Source of the DNA: Pieris napi | Lineage: Eukaryota > Arthropoda > Insecta > Lepidoptera > Pieridae | NCBI RefSeq assembly: GCF_905475465.1 | Contig: NC_062244.1 | Location: 11,216,001 to 11,280,000, forward strand | Length of the DNA stretch: 64,000 bases | Direction: 5' to 3' | Shown: one piece after another, positions 11,005 to 21,282 of the stretch | Numbering within the stretch: the stretch's first letter is position 1 | How the letters are laid out: the number at the start of each line of letters is the position of its first letter | Made by a program: the position numbers and the translations under genes | Notes under the pieces: model-generated | The model's input: only the letters and a program-made list of their open reading frames with translations | Told to the model about the DNA's origin: nothing | Databases searched by the model: none

Positions 11005-11260
11005 TGTACACGCGTTATAAGTTATACTTCTTTGGCGTAACAAGATAAAAATCTGTAAAAAAAATATTCTACGTTTGTAGAAAAAATTAAATGTTGACTT
11101 AAAAATTAAAATTATGCGCGCATCGTAAAAATATACTCTCATCATTTTTCTCTAACGCGCCAAAAGATGTATAACTTCAAAAATACTCAAATTGGCCCAG
11201 CCGTGTTCGAGTTTTGAGCTTAGCATCATATTTTGCGATTATTTTTTTAAATATAAATGT
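11005..11260. mobile_element. Small TIR element (MITE-like)
   Basis: 'gttataagttatacttctttggcg' near 11015-11038 is inverted as 'cgccaaaagatgtataacttc' near 11158-11178, separated by AT-rich sequence ('gtaacaagataaaaatctg'). The following 'ttggcccagccgtgttcgagttttgagcttagca' is often attached to such elements in Lepidoptera. No coding capacity. Confidence 0.5.
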
Positions 11261-11273
11261 TCCGACAGCACAG

Positions 11274-11514
11274 CCCTGCGATTCTGTAACTCACTTCACG
11301 AACTCACACAGCGGTTTTCGCATCGGCGGTCGCTCTCAAATCAGTCGTGAAGCAGTCATTTTATGATTTGGCATTCTGAAAAGGTGGGAGCTTGTAGTTT
11401 ATTGTTTATCAGAATGCCAAATCATAAAATGACTGCTTCACGACTGATTTAAGAGCGACCGCCGATGCAAAAACCGCTGTGTGAGTTCGTGAAGTGAGTT
11501 ACAGAATCGCAGGG
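11274..11514. mobile_element. 241-bp near-perfect hairpin MITE
   Basis: Arms of about 106 bp (start CCCTGCGATTCTGTAACTC, end GAGTTACAGAATCGCAGGG) match with about two mismatches around a roughly 29-base loop ('aaaggtgggagcttgtag...'). CAG on both flanks (11271-11273 and 11515-11517) is a plausible 3-bp target-site duplication. It is intact and therefore probably young. Superfamily not assigned. Confidence 0.85.
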
Positions 11515-11944
11515 CAGTTCTCTGTATCTGATTTAATAACTATCTTAGGAATTATAAATATTCAACATTAAAACGCAAACCGAGTCTGAAGACCTCTTAC
11601 TTAGGCAACGTTCGTTCAAAGAGCCTAATTGGGACTATTTATATGAAATACAAATTCAGCCGAATAAATGCCGTACTTGAGATTTCTAAAACACCCATAT
11701 ATGTTCCTGTTTCATATAAACGTACAATACACCTCGTAGAGCCATTCATTAAATTATTGGCGGTTTAATTATTAGTGTAGGCATGGCTATTATGGTGTAA
11801 CCACACGGCAATATTCCTGCAGTCTGTGGTCATCAATTACTTAACATTAACTTACATCGGTAACAAGTTATAATTTGTACCACACGTACCTATTTCGCTG
11901 TTAATAAAGAATATATTGCCAGTACGTGATCTCTTAATAAATCC

Positions 11945-12060
11945 CGTTGCCATTGACACCTACACGGGCTCTTCATTATTGGATTAAAATTCCGACAGCC
12001 AGTCAAATTTTCGTAAAAATATAGTGTTTTATATTTTGTATTTATTTTTTGAGTTTTGAG
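11945..12060. repeat. Dispersed repeat, copy 2 of 2
   Basis: Matches 6935-7050 through 'gacacctacacgggctcttcattattggattaaaatt' and 'gtcaaattttcgtaaaaatatagtgttttat'. Confidence 0.5.
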
Positions 12061-12159
12061 AATTATTATTTTAAATTCTTGCATGCGCAATCTAGTGTTA
12101 ATATGTCAATTAACTTAACCGACATAGCAATAATAATAAATATAAAATTAAAACAAACT

Positions 12160-12535
12160 TAAAAAGTGTGGCCCCTGTGGCAGTGTACCTTTAACGCTGG
12201 CAGCATTTCCGCACTGTTTTGCGATACTTATTCGTTGAACGAGGAAAGCACCAGCTCTGGGGCCACGGCTACCATCCACCAGGCTGCCAAGTTTACTCTT
12301 TAATTGGCGTATGTGCACTTAACCCTAACCCTACGGCACACAAAGTTAGAGAAAAGACTCCTATATTTAAGCCGTTTACTATTCTCGCCTGTTCTACGGC
12401 CGCGCCAGCTTTTGTGCTTGTTTGAGGGAGGTGAGACGACGAATAAAGGTATATTGCCATCGGCTCTAAAATAGCTGGAACATTGAAGGCAAGAGAGCGG
12501 CGCATGATGTCGTTGAGCGCAGCGTGGTGAGAAAT
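12160..12535 (+). repeat. Dispersed GC-richer repeat (family F)
   Basis: 'cgctggcagcatttccgcactgttttgcgatacttattcgttgaacgaggaaagcaccagctctgg' recurs inverted at 62640-62725 and in diverged form at 39065-39140. A 'ggaggtgagacg' block downstream is also shared with the 62.5-kb copy. Open frames on both strands here are probably transposon-derived and not genes. Element class unknown. Confidence 0.5.
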
Positions 12536-12540
12536 TATAT

Positions 12541-13740
12541 ATATATACGTATATATTAAATCTAAGCTTTCCTACATCCTTATGGTTTGAACCATAATTA
12601 TACTAGCCACTACTACTAGCCGTGCGTTACTTATAGAATAAACCCCGAAGTGTTGAAATAACTAAAGAACTGAACAACTCACGTTTCTATAACCCAATTA
12701 TGTAAAGCGAACTTGTGTAAATCCTTACTAAGACTTCAGACAGCAAACGTGTAATAATATATGCCTTTTGTATGCTATCATAGGAAGATAAATTATATAT
12801 TTAAAATTCATGATAGTTTTTCAATAGATTAAAAAAAACCTGTTATGTAAAAAGCTTTAGATTTTCAAATATAACATACAGTAAACAGGAAGAAACAGAT
12901 AAATAAAGGTATATTATTCGGCAGAATTTTAATTTAAATCCCCATAAACGCACAGGTAATCAACTTATCGGATGTTATTTCGTCATCCGATCTCAAGGGG
13001 CGCGTCGGATCTCCATCCTAAAACATTATACTTTCCTTTTTGTGTTAGCAATTTATCTTCAATTTTTTATTTATACATTAAGGTATATTAATAAATAGAA
13101 AGGGAATGATTCGTTTAAGAAAAATTTACGTAATGATTTAGAGTTGTTCGTGTAATTATAACTTTTATGATAATTGGCAGGACTTCGCTATAGGGCGACT
13201 TTCTGTGGCCTTTTAGCAGTTATACCAACTTTGGAAAGGACCCTTGGTTATATTGGATTGGGAAGCTCACATATTTGGTTTCGCATAGTATAAGCCGAAA
13301 AGTTCCTTTCAATTCTTTTGTCTTAGACACTATCCATTACAATACGAAACCCTTATATTCAAGCTTGTCGGCTCCAAGTTTCTAATACAGCTTTATAAAT
13401 GCTTAAGGATTGTTTATACTAAGTCAAAACTTGTCAGCGAATAATTTGTAGCCAAGACGAAGGCTGTCAAAACAGGTTAAATATTGATCGAAAACAGGCG
13501 AATACCATCCATCAATATTGTTTTCAGCGCTCGAAACCAATAAATCGGTAAATCGATTGCTTCATAAATCTAGCCTTAAATTGATTATCCATGAATATAA
13601 TAAGATTATTTGATATATTCTATTGTTAATGTTACCTCCTTGAACTATGTGTGGTCTTAATATGGTTCAGAATAATATAAAATAAAGCTAAATATATAGT
13701 AAAATAAAAACTTATAGTACTTTTTTTTTGTACGTATACG
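12541..13740. other. Intergenic sequence, nothing recognised
   Basis: AT-rich sequence with no supportable gene, no strong inverted repeat and no recognised family. Confidence 0.4.
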
Positions 13741-13756
13741 TATAACATTTTTTTAA

Positions 13757-13759
<3 letters not shown>

Positions 13760-13788
<29 letters not shown>
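13760..13788. repeat. (AT)n microsatellite
   Basis: Uninterrupted AT dinucleotide run of about 29 bases in AT-rich surroundings. Confidence 0.9.
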
Positions 13789-13791
<3 letters not shown>

Positions 13792-14039
13792 GATATTTTT
13801 CGGGACAAAACCTTATAGGGGGAGCCTTTAATTTATGTATTTTCTTTATTTTTAACTATATTATTGATTTTACGTAATTTTATAGTTTTTATATGTATTT
13901 ATCGCGCTCCTGACTGCTATTGTTACATTAATACAAACAGTGTTTTTCAAATGTAATATGCCATGATTTAAATTGTATTATTCTGTAATAAATAAATAAA
14001 AATAAGTTGACTATAGAAGTTAAGCCCTAATTATATTGT

Positions 14040-14240
14040 ATTACCGTAACTTTTACTCGGGATAATTATAATAATAATTCATTTGAAATAATATTGTACA
14101 AAAGTGTTATGTTGGTACAATCTAAAGTTCGCATATTCTACCAGATAAAATGGCGTGCAAATTTGTCTTAAAGGGTACAAAGTTACAATTACATTATGAG
14201 TCATATCATTATAGTAAAGTTTTATATTACACCACATTAT
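14040..14240 (-). mobile_element. LINE 3'-tail fragment (family E), reverse orientation
   Basis: 'aataataattca...gttggtacaatctaaagttcgcatattctaccagataaaatggcgtgcaaatttgtcttaaa' is the reverse complement of the tail that follows the ORF2 C-terminus at 26110-26275 ('gacaaatttgcgcgcc...gcagaatatgcgaacttacgattgtacc'). Confidence 0.55.
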
Positions 14241-14374
14241 CACACATTACCACATTATCACATTTTTTAAATATATTGTTACGTTATCAAATTCATATTA
14301 ATAACGAAGACAACGCGGTACGGCTAAGGAGTCCATAAAAAGTAAAAAAAGTGCGTGCGGACGAAGTACACATG

Positions 14375-14760
14375 TTAGAAGTGAAACTTCTTTGGCAAAC
14401 TAAATTTTAAGTCTTGTTCATATTTATACAAATCTAAAACTTTAGATTTTCGAGACTTAGAGGAGGAAAATAGAAAGATATGTTAGGAATTTAACTGTCA
14501 TTAAAATGATATTTTTTTCTTCGATAATAATAAACACACGTGGCATTTTAATTTCAAATTCGTCATTTGAGATTTCCATAAATTATTTTGCATAAAATAT
14601 AAAATACTAATAAGTAATTCGCACTACGCACTCTCTCTCAATCGATCTCAGTCGCTCTCTCCCTTTTCTTCGACAAAAACGCTGCACATCTTCGTGACGT
14701 TCCGTAAAAATGTAACCCTTATGCGCCTAAAGAAGTAAAGAAGTTTCACTTCAAAAAAGT
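14375..14760. mobile_element. TIR element ('gaagtgaaacttctt' ends)
   Basis: 'gttagaagtgaaacttctttgg' at the left is inverted as 'aaagaagtttcacttcaaaa' at the right (about 14735-14756), with 'gtgcgtgcggacgaagtacacatg' just outside. The interior has a CT-rich stretch ('cgcactctctctcaatcg'). No ORF. Related ends occur at 3570-4165 and 19660-19705. Confidence 0.55.
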
Positions 14761-15081
14761 AGTATAACATACAAAAACAGTCCATTCATGTTTAAAAAAT
14801 AAATACGTATTATAGAAGTTTTAAAGGGTTATAAATAACAGTTATAGAAGTCCAGTAAAGTCGTTTAATAACTGGGTGAAACCGCCATAACATGAAACTA
14901 TGCCGCGTCGGGCTGTAACAGTAATCCCCCAAAGCCTAACACGACGTGATCATTTATCACAAAGGGAAATATAATATGTAAACTTTGTTAACAAATTAAT
15001 TCTTAAGTATATATAATTATCATATCAAAATTAATTAACGAATCATTTGAGTGTATTATAGTTATTTTTTTTATATAAGTT

Positions 15082-15450
15082 TACTAGCTGACCCGACAAA
15101 CGATGCCATGAATATTATTTCTTGGAAATATTTTTTAGTTCAATAAAAATATCTATCTACTATAATAAAAATAGGGGTTCATAGTAGAGGGGTGAAAATA
15201 AGGGGTTGTATGTATTGTTGTATGTCGTATCATAAAAAATAAAAACAAAAAAAAAAATTCTAAAACATAAAGAAATAAAATTTGGGGTGGGCACCCCTTA
15301 TCGCTTAGGGGTTTGAAATATAGATAGTAGCCGATTCTCAGACTTACTGAATATGCATATAACATTTCATAAAAATCGGCTGAGCCGTTTCGGAGAGTAT
15401 GGGAACGAACATTGTGACATGAGAGTTTTATATATTAAATATATAGAGCA
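15082..15450 (+). repeat. Dispersed repeat D
   Basis: Full-length-like copy: 'ctagctgacccgacaaacg', 'ataggggttcatagtagaggggtgaaaa', 'ggggtgggcacccctta', 'gatagtagccgattctcagac', ending 'gacatgagagttttatatatta'. Confidence 0.7.
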
Positions 15451-15567
15451 GTGGTAGTGCTGACTTCAGCGAGCGACCCTCATATGTGAAGGCTAAAAAC
15501 CGTGTAGTACCGGGTCTCGCAAGCAATTGCGCCCATGAATATTGAAAATAATAATATTAGCGATGTA

Positions 15568-15610
15568 GACGCGCAACACGAAGTTTTTAGTAACAACACG
15601 AAGTTTTTAG
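15568..15610. repeat. Short tandem duplication
   Basis: 'aacacgaagtttttagtaac' occurs twice in direct succession, a roughly 20-bp unit. Confidence 0.8.
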
Positions 15611-16074
15611 TAACAATATAAGAGATTAAAAAAGGACACGATGGCAGTAAAACAAAAAAAACATTCTTACGTTGTTAACGTATCAAGCACATTGAATTAA
15701 CGAGTTATTTCGCGTAATACGCATTTAATTATACCAGTTATGAATATTATCCGTTTGATGTTCAGCTTTTCAGGCATATAAAAGGTATTTGAGTTTCTCA
15801 AGTAGTTGTAGAAATTCACGAAAATTACCATTGAGGTTGTGTAAAGCGAGACTAAATGAGGCGTCTGTATCTTCAGTTTCGTGATGTGCACAGGCTAATT
15901 CAAGCCCAGAGCTCTTTGAGGATTTTATCTACTTGATTACTAACTAAATTTTCATTTAAAAAAATTACTAAATTTTCAGTGTAACTGTTTGTTATTATAT
16001 ATCATTTATGTTAGCTGTAGGATTACGAAATAAATAAATTAACATTTGATTAACATTGTTTAGAATGGCCGTTC
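15611..16074. other. Intergenic sequence with possible LINE tail
   Basis: No gene. The end 'gttagctgtaggattacgaaataaataaatt' (about 16010-16040) resembles 'gttagctgtgggtttacgaaataa' at 41763-41786, probably another LINE 3' tail. Confidence 0.35.
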
Positions 16075-16099
16075 TGTATTTTTCAGCACATGGGGTATG

Positions 16100-16190
16100 T
16101 CCGAATAACGGATGGCTGATGGGGACAAAAGTCCTGGAATGGATAGCCGGACCAGTCGGCGAAGCGTGGAACGGCCTCCCACTACGTGGA
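16100..16190 (+). mobile_element. LINE ORF2 C-terminal relic
   Basis: A plus-strand frame reads MADGDKSPGMDSRTSRRSVE followed by RPPTTW. This resembles the D-x-R-T/S-x-RR-x-GRP-x-x-RW segment near the end of many insect LINE ORF2 proteins. It is abruptly followed by an inverted family-B LINE tail. No RT domain remains. Confidence 0.5.
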
Positions 16191-16204
16191 ACATTTCATC
16201 AGTT

Positions 16205-16365
16205 CTTTGCTTTTTTTATATAGAACAGGGGGCAAACAAGCAGGAGGCTCACCAGATGTTAAGTGATACCGCCGCCCATGGACACTCTCAATGCCAGAGG
16301 GCTCGCGAGTGCGTTGCCGGCCTTTTAAGAATTGGCACGCTCTTTTCTTGATGGACCCTAAGTCG
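16205..16365 (-). mobile_element. LINE 3'-end fragment (family B)
   Basis: 'gaacagggggcaaacaagcaggaggctcaccagatgttaagtgata...gccggccttttaagaattggcacgctcttttcttgatggaccctaagtcgaattggg'. Well conserved; it includes the end of the ORF2-derived part in reverse. Confidence 0.75.
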
Positions 16366-16974
16366 AATTGGGTTGCTATAAAAATTGCGTTTTTTTTAAT
16401 GAAATAAATTCAAATGTTTAATAACACCTCCTGTACACTAAAGACAACATCGAAACTATATCAGTCTATCAATACCGTTTTAAATAATTAAACAATAATT
16501 GACCGTTAACGGGAGGATCACGCTGACTTTTGTTGTAAAAATAGTTAAGTTTTTCTGATTAAAAGTATCTTTAAAACTAGTCTAACATAGGATTTCAGCA
16601 AAATTAAAACTATATTTTGTTTAAAGTACAAGCTTAATATTAAATAATTTCCTAACATAAATCATCTACTACTAATCACAATATATCTTTAAATTAATAA
16701 TAATGAGTCGCTATCTAATTTTGTATTACTCTGTCCCATTACCCCATAACATTTACTCAACGGGATTACACATAGTAGCACCCGGTAAAGCTTCACAATT
16801 AGTTTGGCTGCTAATTAGGTAAGTAGATTGAATAGATTACAATAACTTTGGTTGTATATATTAAGGTTTAAGATATTGGTATCATGATGTGTTTAATTAT
16901 TATTATTGAATCCATACAAATGTTGGTTAGTTAAGATTTCTTATTATAAGTATTGTTAGTATAAGTTGTAAATA

Positions 16975-17290
16975 TTTTTAGGGTAAAAGCCTCCTCCATA
17001 TTTTTCCATTTCTGATTGTTATTAATGCATTTTTTTCTTGTTTTGGATGAAAGTGTTTAACGTTATTGTTTTTTATTACTGTCCTGCTGTTCTTCGTTTT
17101 TCTTATGTAATGGAGGGTGGTGATCGCTTTCCCCACGGGGACCGACTGGATTGGAGGGTATTTTGTTGACGTTGTTGTATTTTCTTTGTTTTCCGGTATG
17201 CTGTGTTTTGTTTTCTTTTTTAGTTGCTAGATTCTCCAGGTCCTGGCTATTTGCTATTGAGCTGATAATAAAGGTGTCATCAACATACAT
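16975..17290 (-). pseudogene. Degraded reverse transcriptase fragment (LINE/retroelement)
   Basis: On the minus strand a frame beginning at 17290 reads MYVDDTFIISSIANSQDLEN; YVDD resembles the catalytic motif C of reverse transcriptases. Further along the same strand (about 17010-16975) a frame gives N-Q-K-W-K-N-M-E-E-A-F, like the extreme C-terminus of LINE ORF2. The two are close together, so the element must be internally deleted and frame-broken. Clade is uncertain; YVDD rather than YADD could point to a Penelope-like or unusual LINE element. Confidence 0.4.
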
Positions 17291-17394
17291 ACAATTTTAG
17301 AGTCTAAAAGAACAATGATGACATAATGGCCCCCAAGATATAAACAAAACCTGTAATATATTTTGATGTGTTTATGAGCCCGTTATTATATATT

Positions 17395-17650
17395 TTCTGT
17401 TTCATCACCGTCTAGGCACAATACGAAATTCCACTCGTATCACCTCGACGTCCGGCGTTTCACAACTGAGCGTTTTTAAGGCAGTTTTTGTCACACCTGA
17501 AGCTGCACACTGAAGTATTTCCGAACCAATTCGACTTAAGAGCTCAGACTTAAGACTCAAGAGCATACCAATTCTAAAAAATCCGGCAATCGCGATCCCT
17601 TTTAGCGTTACAAGTGTCTATGGGTATCAATATCAGGTGAGCCAACGTAT
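17395..17650 (+). mobile_element. LINE ORF2 C-terminus and 3' tail (family B)
   Basis: 'cacaatacgaaattccactcgtatcacctcgacgtccggcg' leads to 'ttaaggcagtttttgtcacacctgaagctgcacactgaagtatttccgaaccaattcgactta', then 'ccaattctaaaaaatccggcaatcgcgatccc...ggtgagcc'. Same order as 61775-62040, with frame breaks. Confidence 0.65.
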
Positions 17651-18299
17651 GCGCCATGTTTTATATAAAAAAATTGCAAACCGTGTTGTTTCTGCTTCAA
17701 TATATAAATAAATGTACAACACCAGTTATGAGAAACTAGAAATATACTCCAAACTCTAACCACACAGGAACAATCAAGAAAACGTTTCTCTACCGTTAAT
17801 CTAACGTCCATAGAAAACGTTCCGTAAAAAGCTCTCAGGGCTGGTTTAAGAATTACATAATTCGTTCTTATTTGATCGTTCTTGCTATACAAAATAGGCA
17901 CAGTTTAGCATAACAGGGTCTCGGCTAAAACGTTTTCAATCAAGAAACCATGACAGATGTTCTAGAAAGGCGCCATCCATCAACTGTAGACACTTGAATA
18001 CTTCTGCCGAATCTTCAAACCGCTTGTAAAATTTAAATTAATTTGCTGTTTTAGATTATTTTATATTGTAATGTACACAAGACCAAAAAGGGTCTGATTT
18101 ATGCATAACTTGTGTGTCTAACACACATTTTGGGTCTCAATCATGATTTCCGTAGTTTTCTCTCACCGAACCAACAAGTATTAACTGCACATATAAAGCG
18201 AACCATTAGAGAATGTGCGAGAATGTATGTGCTCCTATTCACTCCTGCTTATAGAGGACAAATCTTTGTTTTTAATTTATTTTATTATTATTTATTACT
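17651..18299. other. Intergenic sequence, nothing recognised
   Basis: A 97-codon minus-strand frame (17608-17901) starts in the preceding LINE tail and has no recognisable domain. I see no gene here. Confidence 0.35.
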
Positions 18300-18565
18300 T
18301 AAGATGTCACGTGGAACATGGTGTAATGGTTGCAGCAACAAACGTTGTGTAAAACAAAAAACTTGGCGATTAAATAGAGTGGCGGAGAGTTTATTTCCAG
18401 TTATTCTCTTCCGTTCTACGCCCTTGATTTGAGAACTGGCAGTAAATGTAAAATAAGAAGCATTTCATACACAAACTAATAGTTGTTACTATTAATGTGT
18501 ATATTTTTTTTGGCGTCCATAAGTGGAGATTGTGTTACCTATATCAATAAATGATTTTGAATTTA
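18300..18565 (+). repeat. Dispersed repeat C, near full length
   Basis: Runs 'aagatgtcacgtggaacatggtgtaatggttgcagc', 'gtgtaaaacaaaaaacttggcgattaaa', 'gcggagagtttatttccagtt', 'cttgatttgagaactggcagtaaatgt', 'gtccataagtggagattgtgttacct', ending 'aataaatgattttga'. This copy gives the reference order used to interpret the other seven. The 3' AT-rich end suggests a retroposon tail. Confidence 0.7.
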
Positions 18566-19655
18566 TTAGAACGTAGGTTATCAGTTTAATTATAATTGTT
18601 TAATCCACTATTTCTAATTAGTTAAGTAGATAACTAAAGGCTTGAGGTTTAATTATTTAAAAATTACATTTATAGTAAGTACCTACCAAAAAATGACAGA
18701 AAATACGGTAAAAATAAAACACATACGAAATTATAAAAAGTTGATCTACAGACAAAATTAAAAGTTGTCAAAAGGTTCCGTTCATTCTCATTAATTTATT
18801 TAAAATATTTCATGCTTCATAATAGGATAATTTTTGTAACGAACAATGAAGCGAGGTAATTAATAAGACTATAATGAACAAAAAAAGTTAGATTATCTAA
18901 ATGTAAAACACCTTAATATTGCAGAGTTTTACGTATTCAAGAAGGTCACGTCAAGGTCGAGTTGCACACAAGGTCTACAGAGAGCCATACAATATACCGA
19001 GGGCCCTCAGTACCGACGTGACAAATTTGTGCCCTTGACGGACTTTTTCCACGGTATCAGTGACAAAAAATCTAAATATTATTAGTACACCTACGAACGT
19101 CAGTAAAACAATGTGTGCTCTACATTTAGTGCTCATCTCAAATAAAGAACAGACTAGCATCAAACTCTCCGTCATTCTTTCGGCGCAAATTTCTTTGTTT
19201 TTTTTTTTTAAAGATTTCAGCTACATGCTCTTGTTCATCGTCACTTGTTAATAGATAATGTTAAATAAATAAATAATAAAATTAATAATATATTCTAGTT
19301 ATTATATTTTAAGCTTAGTTATTGTTATGTTAAGTAACTAAATTACCATTTTGTTTGTTGGTTTTGTATTTTTATAAGAGCACAGAACCAAGACCTTTTT
19401 TGCTAAGACCCAGTTGGCTATTTTAGAAAATATGGACATAAATTAACAAAGTCATTATTATCATAAGCATGTATGATAATGAATTTGTTATATTATTTTT
19501 TGGTGGTGGAATTATTGTGGTATTTCTATATATTTAACAACAACTAATTGTAGTTCTGGTTTTTAATTATCCTTAATATCATTCATTAATAAAGAAAGAA
19601 TGGTAAAGTTAAATTATGGGATTTTGGCAGCTTAATTACTCAATAATTAATTTAC
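18566..19655. other. Intergenic sequence, nothing recognised
   Basis: AT-rich and without a supportable gene. Short overlapping frames on both strands at 18975-19251 mirror each other and look like chance. Confidence 0.4.
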
Positions 19656-19659
19656 AAAG

Positions 19660-19705
19660 AAGTTTCACTTCTCACATGTGTACCTTGTACGCACGCACTT
19701 CTTTT
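19660..19705. repeat. Single end of the 'gaagtttcacttc' TIR family
   Basis: 'aaagaagtttcacttctcacatgtgtacc...gcacgcacttcttt' matches the left outer flank and terminus of the element at 14375-14760. Confidence 0.5.
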
Positions 19706-19994
19706 TTTGTTGGTAATCTATTTATCTAGGAATACAATTCGCATTAGTGTGTGCTAAATTTTGAAATGCCTATACCACTATACCTATTTGTTAATCAGAA
19801 TGCATTTTGCTAAGTGACCTCTGCACTTTGACGAGCTGGATATAGGCAGTTTAATCCGGTTACGGGCCGATAGGCACTTAATAACATATTGAGCGATAAA
19901 TGAGATGACAATGTTGCATGCAAATTTTCTGAAATCTCTCTCATACATTAGAAAATTCATATGCTTTTATTGATGATCTGACATTAGCAGCGGT

Positions 19995-20105
19995 TTCTTT
20001 TTTTTATAGAACACGGCATCGGCAACAGGGTAAACGGACATGAGACTCACCTGATGTTAAGTGATAGACACCCATGGACAAATGCGAGAGCTCGCAATTA
20101 GTATT
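19995..20105 (-). mobile_element. LINE 3'-end fragment (family B)
   Basis: 'tatagaacacgg...cagggtaaacggacatgagactcacctgatgttaagtgatagacacccatggacaaatgcgagagctcgc'. It has internal deletions compared with the 16205 copy. Confidence 0.6.
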
Positions 20106-20254
20106 TTTTTATAGATGCTATGCTAGCTGTAGAAAAGGCTGGCGTTTCTTGAAAAGTTTAGTAAATAATCCAAAATATTGTTTTAATTTCGATTATATTT
20201 TTCTTGACAACAAATCAACTACGAAAACAATTTTTAATAAATAAAAAAAAATCA

Positions 20255-20515
20255 ATGGCGCCTCAGATTTCTGTATCTGTTTCATGTTTATTTGTCAATG
20301 TAATAGGCAAGTAGATGATCAGCCTTCTGTGCCTGACACACGCCGTCGACTTTTTGGGTCTAAGTCAAGCCGATTTCCTCACGATGTTTTTCCTACACCG
20401 TCCGAGCGAATGTTAAATGCGCACATAGACAGAAACTCCATTCGAGCACAGCCGGGGAACGAACCTACGACCTCAGGGGTGATAATCGCACGCTCAAGCC
20501 ACTAGGCCTACACTG
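20255..20515 (-). mobile_element. tRNA-derived SINE (family A)
   Basis: Read on the minus strand, a pol III A-box-like segment ('gtgtaggcctagtggcttgagcgtgcg') and a B-box-like 'ggttcg(t)tccccggctgtgc' are followed by a body ending in 'tctgaggcgccattgatt'. The same order occurs in about fourteen places in the window. The ORF at 20284-20505 is a translation of this SINE. Confidence 0.8.
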
Positions 20516-20864
20516 CACTGCAATATTTAATAAATTCGATCTGATTCTGAACTAACTTCAAACAAAACGATTTCGTGTGATCCTCATCTTTGTATTTTAA
20601 TTAAATATATTTTAATACAGTAAGGTTAATAATATTAGTGTAGGATTTGTCACGCCTAGACGACTGAAGAAACCAAACAAATACATACATAATCCGAAAT
20701 ATATCAACAGATATATCCTACGAGTGAAAATACGTCAATACGTTCCTGAGAATGCCTATAGGAAATCTTTAAATGTATAAAACATTAATATTTCTGTAAT
20801 TATTAATAAGCGTTTATTACAAATCTTGGAATAAACTTGGGTTTAAGAAACATTTACAGAAAGA

Positions 20865-21115
20865 GCAGTGTTGAGTTAGACTATTATCGCTAAGGTCATA
20901 GGTTCGATCTCCCGCTGTTCATCAATGGACTTTCTTACTATGTGTGCATTTAATATTCGGTCAAACGGTGAAGGAAACATCGTGAGAAAGCGGCTTGCCT
21001 TAGCCCCAAAAAGATAACGGCGTGTGTCAGGCACAGGAGGATGATTATCTATTTGCATATTAGATACAGAAATCTAAGGGTCAGACCTAAAAAGTTTGTT
21101 GCGTGGATTTTATTG
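20865..21115 (+). mobile_element. tRNA-derived SINE (family A), diverged
   Basis: 'agcagtgttgagttagactattatcgctaaggtcataggttcgatctcccgctg' has a degraded A box and a recognisable B box. It then shows 'ctatgtgtgcatttaatattcggtcaaacggtgaagg', 'atcgtgagaaagcggcttgcc' and 'gatacagaaatctaagg'. Confidence 0.7.
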
Positions 21116-21233
21116 ATACATCAAAACAATGATTAGATTAGGTTTATTTGAAACTGAAGTAAAGTCGCCTAACATTTTCGAAATTAAATTTTAAATTTGT
21201 TAAAAGAATTATAACAGTACAGTTAACTCCTCT

Positions 21234-21282
21234 GGGGGCCTACCATGAGCTCTTATTGCGAGCCTATTGACAACCTACAACT
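21234..21282. repeat. Outer copy of the inverted-repeat loop sequence
   Basis: These 49 bases (GGGGGCCTACCATGAG, 'ctcttattgcgagcc', 'tattgacaacctacaact') are the reverse complement of the loop of the large inverted repeat (about 22889-22937) and abut its left arm. Confidence 0.85.
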
